From: Clostridiales bacterium UBA4653
GTDB taxonomy: Bacteria > Bacillota > Clostridia > Oscillospirales > CAG-272
NCBI GenBank assembly: GCA_002405565.1
Contig: DHMB01000159.1
Location: 4,478-12,935 of the forward strand
Length of the DNA stretch: 8,458 nucleotides
Direction of reading: 5' to 3'
The notes beneath the pieces were generated by a model. It saw nothing but the letters and a program-made list of their open reading frames with translations. It did no database searches and was not told where the DNA came from. Both the position numbers and the translations under genes were made by a program. This document shows, piece by piece, positions 1 to 7,878 of the stretch (positions are counted from its first letter, which is position 1; every line of letters begins with the position of its first letter).

Positions 1-612
1 GCAACAGCGGATAAAGTCTCCGCCGCAGGCTTCGCACATGCAGTCCATGCAGATGAGCGTTGAGCAGACGTCGCAGACGCCGCACCCGCCGCCCTCGTTT
101 TCTTTCCGGTATCCGCCGGCGGCTTCCTTCATTTTTTCAACAGCCTGCTTGTATTCGGGGTTGCCCGGATCCATTTCAGACGCTGTCGAAAAGTTTCTCG
201 AAGCCTCAAAATACCAGCCTCTGGCGGCAAAAACGAGACCCTTGAGATAATACCACTCCGCAGTTCTTTCGGAAGGATCGACGGCGTTGAGCTGAACGTC
301 CGCCTCATAGAAATTCTGCTCGTTTATGAGCTGACGTATATCCGCAAAGCGGCTTTCGTCCCTGTATGACTGCGAATAGCTTTCGCTTTCGCCGAAGGAC
401 TCATCGCGCCCTCTTTCCTGCTGACGCTGACGGTTTATCTTGTCATATGCTTCGTTTATTTCCTTCATCTTTTCCCCCGCGAGATCCGCCAGGGGAGAGC
501 CGACGTAATTGTCGGGATGATACTTTTTCGCAAGGTCGCGATAGGCGCTTTTGATTTCCTCGTCTGTTGCGTTTTTGTCGACACCGAGCACCTTATACGG
601 GTCTTTTCTCAT
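1..612 (-). CDS. J-domain (DnaJ-like) protein with cysteine-rich tail, 3' end cut by the window
   Basis: The frame is open from ATG at 612 to position 1, giving 204 residues without a stop. Residues 4-60 form a J domain, with DPYKVLGV at the start, the HPD signature at residues 32-34 (which stimulates the ATPase of Hsp70/DnaK) and the late NEAYDKI helix. A polar linker follows (about 61-85). A TPR-like helical hairpin covers about 117-160 (WYYLKG, then YFEASRNFSTASEMDPGNPEY). The last 28 visible residues hold nine cysteines (177, 180, 183, 188, 191, 193, 196, 203, 204), including CxxCxxC, which suggests metal binding. It is not classical DnaJ, because the Gly/Phe region, the four CxxCxGxG repeats and the C-terminal substrate domains are absent. 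From memory, clostridial relatives end shortly after a GGDxIxCC motif, so little is probably missing. The start overlaps the upstream DUF5685 stop (ATGA) and has a perfect AGGAGG (625-620) 7 nt upstream, inside the preceding gene. Inferred role: co-chaperone for a particular client; the client is unknown. Confidence 0.88.
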   Translation of the reverse strand, partial: MRKDPYKVLGVDKNATDEEIKSAYRDLAKKYHPDNYVGSPLADLAGEKMKEINEAYDKINRQRQQERGRDESFGESESYSQSYRDESRFADIRQLINEQNFYEADVQLNAVDPSERTAEWYYLKGLVFAARGWYFEASRNFSTASEMDPGNPEYKQAVEKMKEAAGGYRKENEGGGCGVCDVCSTLICMDCMCEACGGDFIRCC

Positions 613-1469
613 TTTTCCGCCTCCTTTCTCATCGCCATAATAAGCGAATTCTCCATTCCTCCGTGGACAATGTTCGTTATGCAACGCATGACCGCGTCCG
701 ACCTCGGCGGATCGATGAGAGCGATCGCGCGATCGAGGGAGCGGAGCTCCAGCGTCAGTATATCCGATATGTCCGAGGAGAGATATTTTTCCGCTTCTTC
801 ATCGCTTTCAAAAGCGAAGATAAACGGATTGTATTTGTTTTCTTTTCTGTCTTTTTTATAGTCGCACACGGCGTCCGCAAGGTAGACCCAGCGCCCCGTA
901 TGATAACCGATTTCCCGCGCGACGGCGGCAGTCGACCCTTCATAGCCGACGGAAAGAAGCTCTCCGAGCAGCCTTCCGAAAACGTCCGCCACTTCGTCCG
1001 GTCGCGGACAGTTTTCGCTTTCGAGCGATGAAAGCCTCGAAAGATATTCCTCCGTCTTTGCCGATATATCCGGCAGAGCGGCTTTTTTGTCTATCCGTTT
1101 CGCATAGGGAAGGAGCATTTTCGCAATCATGCGTTTAATGCCTTTTTCATCGCGGACATCGTCCTTGCAGTTGTAATAAACGAGAATGCCGCTCGCTCTT
1201 GCCGCAAATTCAAGTTCGGCATTGTCGCGGCAGACGGTTCGCTTTTTCATCGGGTGCGCTTTGCAGCGTATCCTTTCAAACGAAAGCTCCGTATCCGAAA
1301 GAGCCATCCGGCAGAGGGCGAAAAACGTCATGTCGTATGACAGTGTAAAGGCGGAAATGCCGCCCGTATGCTTTGACATCGAGCGGCACAGTCCGCAATA
1401 TACGCTTCTGTAAAAATCGCTATCCTTGACTTTAAGCTCCGGTACAAGCGGTTTTACAAATCCGAACAT
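609..1469 (-). CDS. DUF5685 family protein
   Basis: This 286-residue protein of unknown function opens with MFGFVKPLVPELKVKD and a YCGLC motif, which I recognise as the start of the DUF5685 family found mainly in Clostridia. No signal peptide or membrane helix is evident, so it is probably cytoplasmic and mostly alpha-helical. Conserved-looking elements are the CxxC at 25-28, the RCKAHP stretch with C69 and H72, C80, an acidic motif DDVRDE at 103-108, and a second acidic motif around D199-D207 followed by YNPF. The two aspartate-rich motifs in a helical protein resemble the layout of isoprenoid-synthase-fold enzymes, but this is only a resemblance. The start lies 3 nt after the lipoprotein stop. 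I see no good Shine-Dalgarno in the preceding bases, so translation is probably coupled to the upstream gene. Its stop overlaps the start of the J-domain gene, implying coordinated production of the two. Confidence 0.82.
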   Translation of the reverse strand: MFGFVKPLVPELKVKDSDFYRSVYCGLCRSMSKHTGGISAFTLSYDMTFFALCRMALSDTELSFERIRCKAHPMKKRTVCRDNAELEFAARASGILVYYNCKDDVRDEKGIKRMIAKMLLPYAKRIDKKAALPDISAKTEEYLSRLSSLESENCPRPDEVADVFGRLLGELLSVGYEGSTAAVAREIGYHTGRWVYLADAVCDYKKDRKENKYNPFIFAFESDEEAEKYLSSDISDILTLELRSLDRAIALIDPPRSDAVMRCITNIVHGGMENSLIMAMRKEAEK

Positions 1470-1472
1470 TGT

Positions 1473-2690
1473 TTATGACGAATATCCGTAATAGCGGACG
1501 AGGTTATAATAGCTGTTGACGTAATCTGTTGCGAGGAATGTGCTCTTCATCGTGAAGCCGGAGATGGCAGCCGTGTCAACAACGATGGAAGCGTCATAAC
1601 CTTCGATGACGCCGTCATATTTGTCATATTTTACGTCGTCATTGTAATCCGAGAACCAATCTTCGTATTCTTCGTCCTCATAGACCTTGTCTACGAGCTC
1701 GATACGCTTTACAAAGTATGTGTAATCGTTTGTATCGCCGACAGAGAGCTTGCCTGTACATTCGCCGATTTCAAGCTCTTTGATCGCCTTGTTTACAGTC
1801 TCCGCGTTGTTGAGAAGTCCGTTTTCCTTCGGGATGAATATACCGCGCTTGAGAGTTACGGAATAATAGTCATCGGAGTATTTCTGGACAAGCTCTTCAA
1901 AGTCGACCCCTGCATCGAGATCCTGCTGGATTTTGGCGGGAAGATTTTCCTTATCGTTCTTTTCTTCTTCCGTCATTTCTTCCGTCTCGTATGCTTCCTG
2001 CTCTGTGACTTTGCCGTCTTTATCTGTCGTTGTCTTTACGACGCGGTTGCCGTCTTCGTCTTTCTTTACCTTGTTCTTCATATCAAGCATAATGAAGAGA
2101 TAGCCTACGTAATTATCCTTATAATATTTGTCGAGCTCTTCGGCTGTAACGGGGTCGATACCGTTGTCGCCATAGAGGTATTCAACAACTGCCTTGGACT
2201 TTTCAACCATTATGAGATAATCATAGAGCTGGTTTGATGTGTATCCGAAGTACTGCTTGTAATAGCCCTTTCCGCCCTGGCTCTTGACGGCGGAGTCTAC
2301 GTTCTTTTTGATGCTTGCGATTGTTTCGTCGCTTATTGTGAGCTCGTATTTATCGAAAAGATACTGCTCTATGAGAACGGACTTGACCTGGGTTGTCGCG
2401 CGGTCTGTATAGACCTTGTCATAGGTGATGCCGTCATCTGTCTTCTGATCCCAGATGGTGCTTTCGATTGACGAATTGAGAACGTTCTGGGTATAGAAGG
2501 TCTGCTTTGAATAGGTCATCATGAATTTGAAGAAGTTTGTGTCTGCCGTGTAGGTTTTTCCGTTGTCGGCTTCAAATGTCATGACTGTTTTCGCTCCGCA
2601 ACCGGAAAGAGTAAGTGCGAGAGTTGCCATGAGCATTGCCAGCGCCAATGCAAGGGCAACCGTCTTTACTGTTTTTGCTGTGCGTTTCAT
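1473..2690 (-). CDS. PrsA/SurA-like foldase lipoprotein with degenerate parvulin domain
   Basis: This 405-residue protein has a type II signal peptide: basic N-terminus (K2, R3, K6, K9), hydrophobic core about 11-28, and lipobox L-S-G-C with the acylated cysteine at 31. It should be anchored on the outer face of the cytoplasmic membrane. Residues about 40-190 look like the helical SurA/PrsA N-terminal chaperone domain. A parvulin-like fold follows, starting with strand YLFIMLDM (197-204), then the helix AGVDFEELVQKYSDD (260-274), and ending in YTYFVKRIELVD (323-334). The usual active-site histidines (in HIL- and GYHII-type motifs) appear to be replaced, so isomerase activity is doubtful. A Lys/Asp/Glu/Thr-rich insert of about 40 residues (206-247) interrupts the domain. 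The C-terminus is tyrosine-rich (YY, YY and Y within the last 13 residues). AAGGAG (2707-2702) lies 11 nt before the ATG. Placement just after mfd matches many clostridial genomes, which have a peptidylprolyl isomerase there. Confidence 0.83.
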   Translation of the reverse strand: MKRTAKTVKTVALALALAMLMATLALTLSGCGAKTVMTFEADNGKTYTADTNFFKFMMTYSKQTFYTQNVLNSSIESTIWDQKTDDGITYDKVYTDRATTQVKSVLIEQYLFDKYELTISDETIASIKKNVDSAVKSQGGKGYYKQYFGYTSNQLYDYLIMVEKSKAVVEYLYGDNGIDPVTAEELDKYYKDNYVGYLFIMLDMKNKVKKDEDGNRVVKTTTDKDGKVTEQEAYETEEMTEEEKNDKENLPAKIQQDLDAGVDFEELVQKYSDDYYSVTLKRGIFIPKENGLLNNAETVNKAIKELEIGECTGKLSVGDTNDYTYFVKRIELVDKVYEDEEYEDWFSDYNDDVKYDKYDGVIEGYDASIVVDTAAISGFTMKSTFLATDYVNSYYNLVRYYGYSS

Positions 2691-2746
2691 AATTTTTGAT
2701 TCTCCTTGTAATTTGTAAAAAGCGGAATTAAAAAGTCCTGTTTAAC

Positions 2747-2775
2747 ATTATACATACATTTTTCAATAAAATCTA
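2747..2775 (-). promoter_or_regulatory. Candidate internal promoter for the lipoprotein gene
   Basis: The 82-nt gap between mfd and the lipoprotein gene is AT-rich and contains a perfect TATAAT at 2752-2747 on the minus strand. With a 17-bp spacer the -35 hexamer is TAGATT (2775-2770), a poor match that overlaps the mfd stop codon. It could give the lipoprotein extra transcription independent of the operon promoter. A chance TATAAT in AT-rich DNA is a real alternative. I see no terminator hairpin in the gap, so readthrough from mfd is also expected. Confidence 0.35.
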
Positions 2776-5700
2776 CTCTTTTTTTGATTTTATTTGTATA
2801 TATTTTTTTAACAACCCGCAAATATAGGGTAAAATCGGCTCTCCGCTCTTGTTTTTGCACCTTATTGAGGGCTTTGTCGACGCTATGACGGTGATTGATT
2901 TCTTCGGATAGAGGGAAATCATCTCCGACCATGCGGGAATATCGAGGTATCTCGGATAGATGACGGCGCCGTCCTCGCTCTGGTCTATCTGCACGAACCC
3001 GCAGTCGATTGCGAGCGCGCGGAGGAGTGAAATCGAGAGGAGCGTTTCGACGGACGGCGGAAGGTCTCCGTAGCGGTCGAGCAGCTCGGCGGCGATATCG
3101 TCCATATCCTGCTCCGTTTCGACTGTCGCGATTTTCTTGTAAACGTCGATACGCTGGGCGGAATCGCTTATATAGCTTTCGGGAATATATGAGTCCCTGC
3201 CGATGTTGACGGTGCAGTCCGCGCGTTCCTTCGGCTTCTCGCCCTTTTCTTCGAGAACGGCTTCGTTGAGTATCTTTATATAAAGGTCATAGCCGATACT
3301 CTCCATGTGCCCGTGCTGACGTGCGCCGAGAAGGTCGCCCGCGCCGCGGATTTCAAGGTCGCGCAGGGCAATCTTGAAGCCGGAGCCGAACTCCGTAAAG
3401 TCGCGGATTGCCTGAAGGCGCTTCGTTGCGATTTCCGAAAGGGATTTTGAGCGGGGATAGGTGAAATAGGCGTAAGCCCTGCGGGAGCTTCTGCCGACCC
3501 GTCCGCGTATCTGATGGAGCTGTGAAAGCCCCATTTTGTCCGCATTTTCGATTATCAGCGTGTTTGCGTTCGGAACGTCGACTCCCGTTTCGATTATCGT
3601 CGTGCAGACGAGAATGTCAATCTCGCCCGAGACCATCCCCTGCCATATGGCGGAGAGCTCTTCTTTTTCCATCTGTCCGTGCGCCACTTCGATGACGGCG
3701 TCCGGAAATTCCTTGCGCAGCTTCATCGCCTTCTGGACGATTGTGTCAACTCTGTTGTGCAGATAGAACACCTGCCCGCCGCGGCGCAACTCTCTGCGTA
3801 TCGCCTCGTTTATTACGATGTCGTCGTGCTCCAGAACATAGGTCTGGACGGGGAGCCTGTCGCTCGGCGCCTCGTCGAGAACGGACATATCGCGTATCGA
3901 GCTCATCGCCATGTTCAGCGTTCTCGGAATCGGGGTTGCCGTCAGCGTCAGAACGTCGACGTTCTTTGAAAACTGTTTGAGCTTTTCTTTGTGTGCAACG
4001 CCGAAGCGCTGTTCTTCATCGACTATCAGCAGTCCGAGATCCTTGAACTGCACGTCCGACGACAGCAGCCTGTGCGTACCGATTATTATATCGACGTCGC
4101 CCCTTTTGAGCGCGCGGAGCGTCGCCTCCTGCTCCTTTGCCGTGCGGAAGCGGGACATGAGCGAAATCTTTATCGGAAAAGCTCTCATTCTTGAAACGGC
4201 TGTCTGATAATGTTGCATTGCGAGGATTGTCGTCGGGACGAGAATTGCAACCTGCTTTCCCGCTTCGACCGCCTTGAACGCCGCGCGGAGGGCAACCTCG
4301 GTTTTTCCGAAGCCGACGTCGCCGCAGAGAAGTCTGTCCATGGGGACGGAACGTTCCATATCCTTTTTTATGTCCTCGGCGGCGGCAAGCTGACCGTCCG
4401 TCTCGTCATATTCAAAGGTCGATTCAAATTCCCTCTGCATTTCTCCGTCTGCCGGGAAGGCGTAACCGGGGCGGCGGAGCCTTTCGGCATACAGCTCTAT
4501 AAGCTCCTTTGCCATCTCCTTGACTTCCGCCTTGACGCGTGATTTTGCCCTTGCCCATTCCGTTCCGCCGAGCTTTGAAAGATGAAGCATTCCGTCATCC
4601 GCTCTTGCGCCGATGTATTTTGAAACAAGGTCGATCTGCTCGCAGGGGACATAGAGCACGTCAGTTCCCGCATACTGGATTTTCATATGGTCGCGGCAGA
4701 CGCCGTCGTAATTGCGTATGCTTTCAAGCCCCATATATCGCCCGATTCCGTGCGTCACGTGGACGACGTAATCTCCGACTTCAAGATCCGCATAAGAGAG
4801 GATTTTTTCCTTTGCCGAGCGCGCGGATTTTGCATTGCGCAGCTTTCTTATCGCGAGCTTGCGCTTTGCAAGACTTTGATTTTCGCGCAGGGAAATGCAG
4901 GCAAAGCCGGAGCGGATAAGCTCGAAGCCCTCCGCGTCAAAACAGCTTATATATACGCACCTGCGCGGGATATCGGTTATTTTCGTAAAATCGGGAGCGG
5001 ACGCCGCGCTTATGTTGCTTTCGCCCATCAGCTTTACGAGATTGTTTATTTCAACCTCGTTTTCGCAGAGGATGAGTATCGATTCTCCCGCCGTCACATA
5101 GGAGGTGACGTCCTCGACGAGAGCGCCGTAATTTCCCGTGGGCGAGGCGGTCTTGCGGCTCTCAAAGGAATAAATTCCGGAGATTCTGTCTCTGTATTGC
5201 GAGATGAAGCTGTTTATCAGCACCGAGGGATTCCTGCCGACGAAGGCATAAAAATCCTCTGCGTCCTCGGAAAACGCGCTGTATTTTGAGATCATAATGC
5301 CGGAGGAGATAAGCTCCTTTATCGTCTCCTCGTAATGCCAGGCGTAGGCTTTCAGTCTCTCCTCAACCGATGAGGACTCCGTCATAACGACGAGCGTATC
5401 CTCGCAGAACCAGTCGATGAGGGCTGCACATTCGGGATAGACGAGGGAGATATATTTATCCGCGAAGGGGAGTTCAAGGCCGTTTTCTACGGCGTCCTTT
5501 TCGTGCATGAGCGATTCTCTCGCCTCGGCGGTTATCGTCTTTTTCAGCTGGGCGGATATTGCGGCGGACATTTTTGCCCTTGCTTTTTCGTCCGTCAGAA
5601 TTTCGCGCGCACAGGTCAGGGTTACTTTTTTTACGTCGGCGACGCGGCGCTGCGTCATTATATCAAAGGAATAGACGGAATCGATGTCGTCCCCGAAAAA

Positions 5701-6297
5701 TTCAATCCTGACGGGGGAGGAGAGCTGGGGAGGGAACACGTCCAGAATTCCGCCGCGGACGGAAAACTGTCCTTTGCCATCGACAAGGCTCTCTCTTACG
5801 TATCCTGCGGAAACAAGAAATGAGGAGAGGGCGGAGATGTCGTGCGTTTCGCCTTCGGAAATTGTCATCGTTGCCTTTTCGAGACGTCCCCTCGGTATCG
5901 TATATTGTATCGCCGCGTCCGGCACCGTTACCACCGCGTCGACCTCGTCCTCGGAAAGTGCGGTCAGCACGGCAATCCGCTCGTGCTCGGTATCGTGCGA
6001 GGAGACGATGTTATAAAGCACGGGATCTCTGACAGGGTACACCATAGACCTAAGTCCCACGCCCGAAAGAAAAGCGTTTATCGAGGCGGCGGTTTTCTCG
6101 TCGTGCGCTACGATAAGAGCGGGCGAGGAAGTTATTTTTTCGGAAACCAAAGCGGCGAGGAAAGCGTTTTCCGCCCCCTCGCAAAGTCCCGTCACCATTG
6201 CGGGCGCCCGATTTTCTATCCGTAGCTGACCCCGCAGGTTTTCAAGCAGTTGCCCATATTCACGCTCCGCGCGGATACGGCTTGAAAGTATATTCAT
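2773..6297 (-). CDS. mfd: Transcription-repair coupling factor Mfd
   Basis: Mfd is an ATP-driven DNA translocase that pushes RNA polymerase off lesions and recruits UvrA for nucleotide excision repair. The protein is 1174 residues, close to the usual 1150-1180. Domains in order: an N-terminal UvrB-like module that binds UvrA, with the hallmark GQFSVRGGILDVFPP at 176-190; the CarD-like RNA-polymerase-interacting domain at about 503-570, starting LEVGDYVVHVTHGIGRY; and the RecG-like translocase core. The core shows Walker A GDVGFGKTE (659-667), DEEQ box (760-763), motif III TATPIPRT (786-793) and motif VI QIRGRVGRSS (929-938), followed by a TRG-type segment (FGSGFKIALRDLEIRGAGD). The C-terminal regulatory domain has ERADCTVNI and RYGDLPPSV. 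All key motifs are intact. The start lies 1 nt after the pth stop. GGAG (6308-6305), inside the end of pth, is 7 nt upstream, which supports this ATG and translational coupling. It stops with TAG. The pth-mfd order is widespread in Firmicutes; the small fin gene found between them in Bacillus is absent. Confidence 0.98.
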   Translation of the reverse strand: MNILSSRIRAEREYGQLLENLRGQLRIENRAPAMVTGLCEGAENAFLAALVSEKITSSPALIVAHDEKTAASINAFLSGVGLRSMVYPVRDPVLYNIVSSHDTEHERIAVLTALSEDEVDAVVTVPDAAIQYTIPRGRLEKATMTISEGETHDISALSSFLVSAGYVRESLVDGKGQFSVRGGILDVFPPQLSSPVRIEFFGDDIDSVYSFDIMTQRRVADVKKVTLTCAREILTDEKARAKMSAAISAQLKKTITAEARESLMHEKDAVENGLELPFADKYISLVYPECAALIDWFCEDTLVVMTESSSVEERLKAYAWHYEETIKELISSGIMISKYSAFSEDAEDFYAFVGRNPSVLINSFISQYRDRISGIYSFESRKTASPTGNYGALVEDVTSYVTAGESILILCENEVEINNLVKLMGESNISAASAPDFTKITDIPRRCVYISCFDAEGFELIRSGFACISLRENQSLAKRKLAIRKLRNAKSARSAKEKILSYADLEVGDYVVHVTHGIGRYMGLESIRNYDGVCRDHMKIQYAGTDVLYVPCEQIDLVSKYIGARADDGMLHLSKLGGTEWARAKSRVKAEVKEMAKELIELYAERLRRPGYAFPADGEMQREFESTFEYDETDGQLAAAEDIKKDMERSVPMDRLLCGDVGFGKTEVALRAAFKAVEAGKQVAILVPTTILAMQHYQTAVSRMRAFPIKISLMSRFRTAKEQEATLRALKRGDVDIIIGTHRLLSSDVQFKDLGLLIVDEEQRFGVAHKEKLKQFSKNVDVLTLTATPIPRTLNMAMSSIRDMSVLDEAPSDRLPVQTYVLEHDDIVINEAIRRELRRGGQVFYLHNRVDTIVQKAMKLRKEFPDAVIEVAHGQMEKEELSAIWQGMVSGEIDILVCTTIIETGVDVPNANTLIIENADKMGLSQLHQIRGRVGRSSRRAYAYFTYPRSKSLSEIATKRLQAIRDFTEFGSGFKIALRDLEIRGAGDLLGARQHGHMESIGYDLYIKILNEAVLEEKGEKPKERADCTVNIGRDSYIPESYISDSAQRIDVYKKIATVETEQDMDDIAAELLDRYGDLPPSVETLLSISLLRALAIDCGFVQIDQSEDGAVIYPRYLDIPAWSEMISLYPKKSITVIASTKPSIRCKNKSGEPILPYICGLLKKYIQIKSKKE

Positions 6298-6298
6298 T

Positions 6299-6928
6299 TT
6301 ATTTCTCCGTTCTGTTGTAAAGGTTCATCGCCTTTTCGGTCTCGCCCGATATTATCAGGCGCACAGCGTCAAAAATGTCGTCCCTGCGACCTTCCGTCAG
6401 CTTCATGTCGCCGTCCGGCAGAGTTCCGAGAACCCAGTCCGCAAGGTCGTATTCGGGCGACGGCTTTTTTCCGACGCCTATTTTCACTCGGGGATATTTC
6501 TCCGTTCCGAGCCATTTGTTTATGCTTTTCAGCCCGTTGTGACCGCCGGCGCTGCCTTCTCTGCGTATGCGGATGTGCCCAGGCTCAAGGGAGATGTCGT
6601 CGCTCAAAATTATTATATGGTCGGGGTCTGTCTTATAGAAATCCGCCGCGGCGGACACAGCCGTTCCGGAGGCGTTCATAAGAGTCTGCGGCTTCATTAA
6701 AAGCACCTTCGCCCCGCCGATTTCACATTCGCCGACGAGCGAATCAAATTTTGCCCGGTCGATTTTTGCGCCGAGCTTCGCGGCGATATAGTCTATCGCG
6801 CGGAAGCCTGCGTTATGGCGGGTGTTATCATATTTTTTGCCGGGATTTCCGAGCCCGACGACGATGAACGTCGGGGGGCCGGAGACCGCTGTTGTTTCTA
6901 TTTTTTTGAAAAGGTCGAATATCGACAT
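6299..6928 (-). CDS. pth: Peptidyl-tRNA hydrolase
   Basis: Pth cleaves the ester bond of peptidyl-tRNA released from stalled ribosomes, recycling tRNA in the cytoplasm. The family signatures are all present: VGLGNPGKKY (24-33, with N28), RHNAGF with the catalytic histidine H38, MKPQTLMNASG (78-88, with N85), the aspartate D110 that pairs with the catalytic histidine, and GSAGGHNGLKS (125-135, with N131). Numbering by analogy, these match E. coli N10, H20, N68, D93 and N114. At 209 residues it is slightly longer than most, because about 19 residues (MSIFDLFKKIETT...) precede the usual start of the first strand. The extended start is supported by AAGGAG (6939-6934) 5 nt upstream of the ATG. It begins 15 nt after the kinase stop and ends 1 nt before mfd. 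Confidence 0.97.
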   Translation of the reverse strand: MSIFDLFKKIETTAVSGPPTFIVVGLGNPGKKYDNTRHNAGFRAIDYIAAKLGAKIDRAKFDSLVGECEIGGAKVLLMKPQTLMNASGTAVSAAADFYKTDPDHIIILSDDISLEPGHIRIRREGSAGGHNGLKSINKWLGTEKYPRVKIGVGKKPSPEYDLADWVLGTLPDGDMKLTEGRRDDIFDAVRLIISGETEKAMNLYNRTEK

Positions 6929-6943
6929 ATAAGCTCCTTGAAA

Positions 6944-7837
6944 TTAAAGATATTTATCGGCTGCTTCCTTTATTTTTATAAGGTACTTCTCGCCGAAGAG
7001 CGCAACGTGCCCGAGCCACTGATTCAGCTTCCAGAGGTCGGCGCGGTCGGAAAATCCGTTTTCTATCGGATAGACTTCGTTATATGCGTCAAAGAACGCC
7101 TGCGGCACGGGGCAGAAGAAGTTGACGGTTGTCAGGTCGATCTCCCTGTTGCCGTAATAGAGGGCGGGGTCGATGAGGACAAGGTTTTTTCCGTCAAACA
7201 TAAGATTTCCGAGCCATGGGTCGCCGTGGAGCAGGGAAAAGTCGCTCTGAGCGGGACATATCGACGGCAGCTTTTCGACAAGTCTTTCGACGAGCTTTAT
7301 ATGCTCTGCGTCGATTCTGCCCTTGTCGACTGCATATTTCATTGTGTCGAGCAGGCGGTGCCGACCGAAGAACTCTGCCCAGCTTTTCTCGCGCGTATTG
7401 TCCTGACGGAATATTCCGAGGTATGTTGTGAAATCAAAGCCGCAACGGTCGCTCTTTACGGAGTGCAACTGCGCGAGCCCGCGTCCGAGCGCGGCAAAAT
7501 CGGCGTCCGTTTCTGGCTTTACGTCCTTTGCCGCTTCCATTATGAGCAGAACGGTATCTCCGCTCTGCGCAACGCCGTAGACCTCCGGGGTCTTTATGTC
7601 GGTGTGCGATTTTATATATGCAAGCTCCTTCGCCTCGGCTCTGAACTGCTCCGGCGAGAACGGGTTTTGTCCGGCTTTGACGAAAACATCGAATTTTTCG
7701 CCGATGAACCTTGCCGCCGGGTGCATCGCTCCGGTTTTGCTTTCTTTTATATCGACTATGCGGAAATCCGCTCCGGTCTCGCTTTTCACGGCGTTTTCGA
7801 TGACGGCGTTGTATGCGCCGCCCGTAAGTATGCTCAT
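6944..7837 (-). CDS. Fructosamine kinase family protein (probable protein-deglycating kinase)
   Basis: This is a 297-residue cytoplasmic protein of the fructosamine-3-kinase/aminoglycoside-phosphotransferase fold. Family members phosphorylate sugar adducts on protein amines so that they fall off. Supporting motifs are FDVFVK with the probable ATP-binding lysine K54, the FRAEAKEL helix with E68, GLAQLHS (120-126), GFDFTTYLG (133-141), SWAEFFGRHRL (152-162), the catalytic loop LLHGDPWLGN (203, with D206 and N211), the metal-binding LIDPALYYGNREIDL (D223), and the late AYNEVYPI and FGEKYL segments. The loop before the lysine, roughly GGxxN in well-known members, here reads KTGAMHPAARF (34-44), a divergent form. 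Length matches the family (about 285-300). GGAGG (7847-7843) lies 5 nt before the ATG. It is the first gene of the operon. The substrate cannot be read from sequence: ribulosamine or another small-molecule amine is possible. Confidence 0.88.
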   Translation of the reverse strand: MSILTGGAYNAVIENAVKSETGADFRIVDIKESKTGAMHPAARFIGEKFDVFVKAGQNPFSPEQFRAEAKELAYIKSHTDIKTPEVYGVAQSGDTVLLIMEAAKDVKPETDADFAALGRGLAQLHSVKSDRCGFDFTTYLGIFRQDNTREKSWAEFFGRHRLLDTMKYAVDKGRIDAEHIKLVERLVEKLPSICPAQSDFSLLHGDPWLGNLMFDGKNLVLIDPALYYGNREIDLTTVNFFCPVPQAFFDAYNEVYPIENGFSDRADLWKLNQWLGHVALFGEKYLIKIKEAADKYL

Positions 7838-7878
7838 ATTTTCCTCCGCTTCGGTTTAGGTCAGGCTTTGCAAGGTAC

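Noticed and set aside
2687..2932. An 81-codon minus-strand frame overlapping the end of mfd and the gap before the lipoprotein gene.
   Set aside because: Two thirds of it lies in mfd in another frame. It has no domain and ends in the start codon of the lipoprotein. A gap-spanning small gene is not supported.
4687..5289. A 200-codon plus-strand open frame inside mfd, one of many between 3000 and 6225.
   Set aside because: It is fully contained within intact mfd on the opposite strand and has no recognisable domain, so it is a shadow of the real gene.
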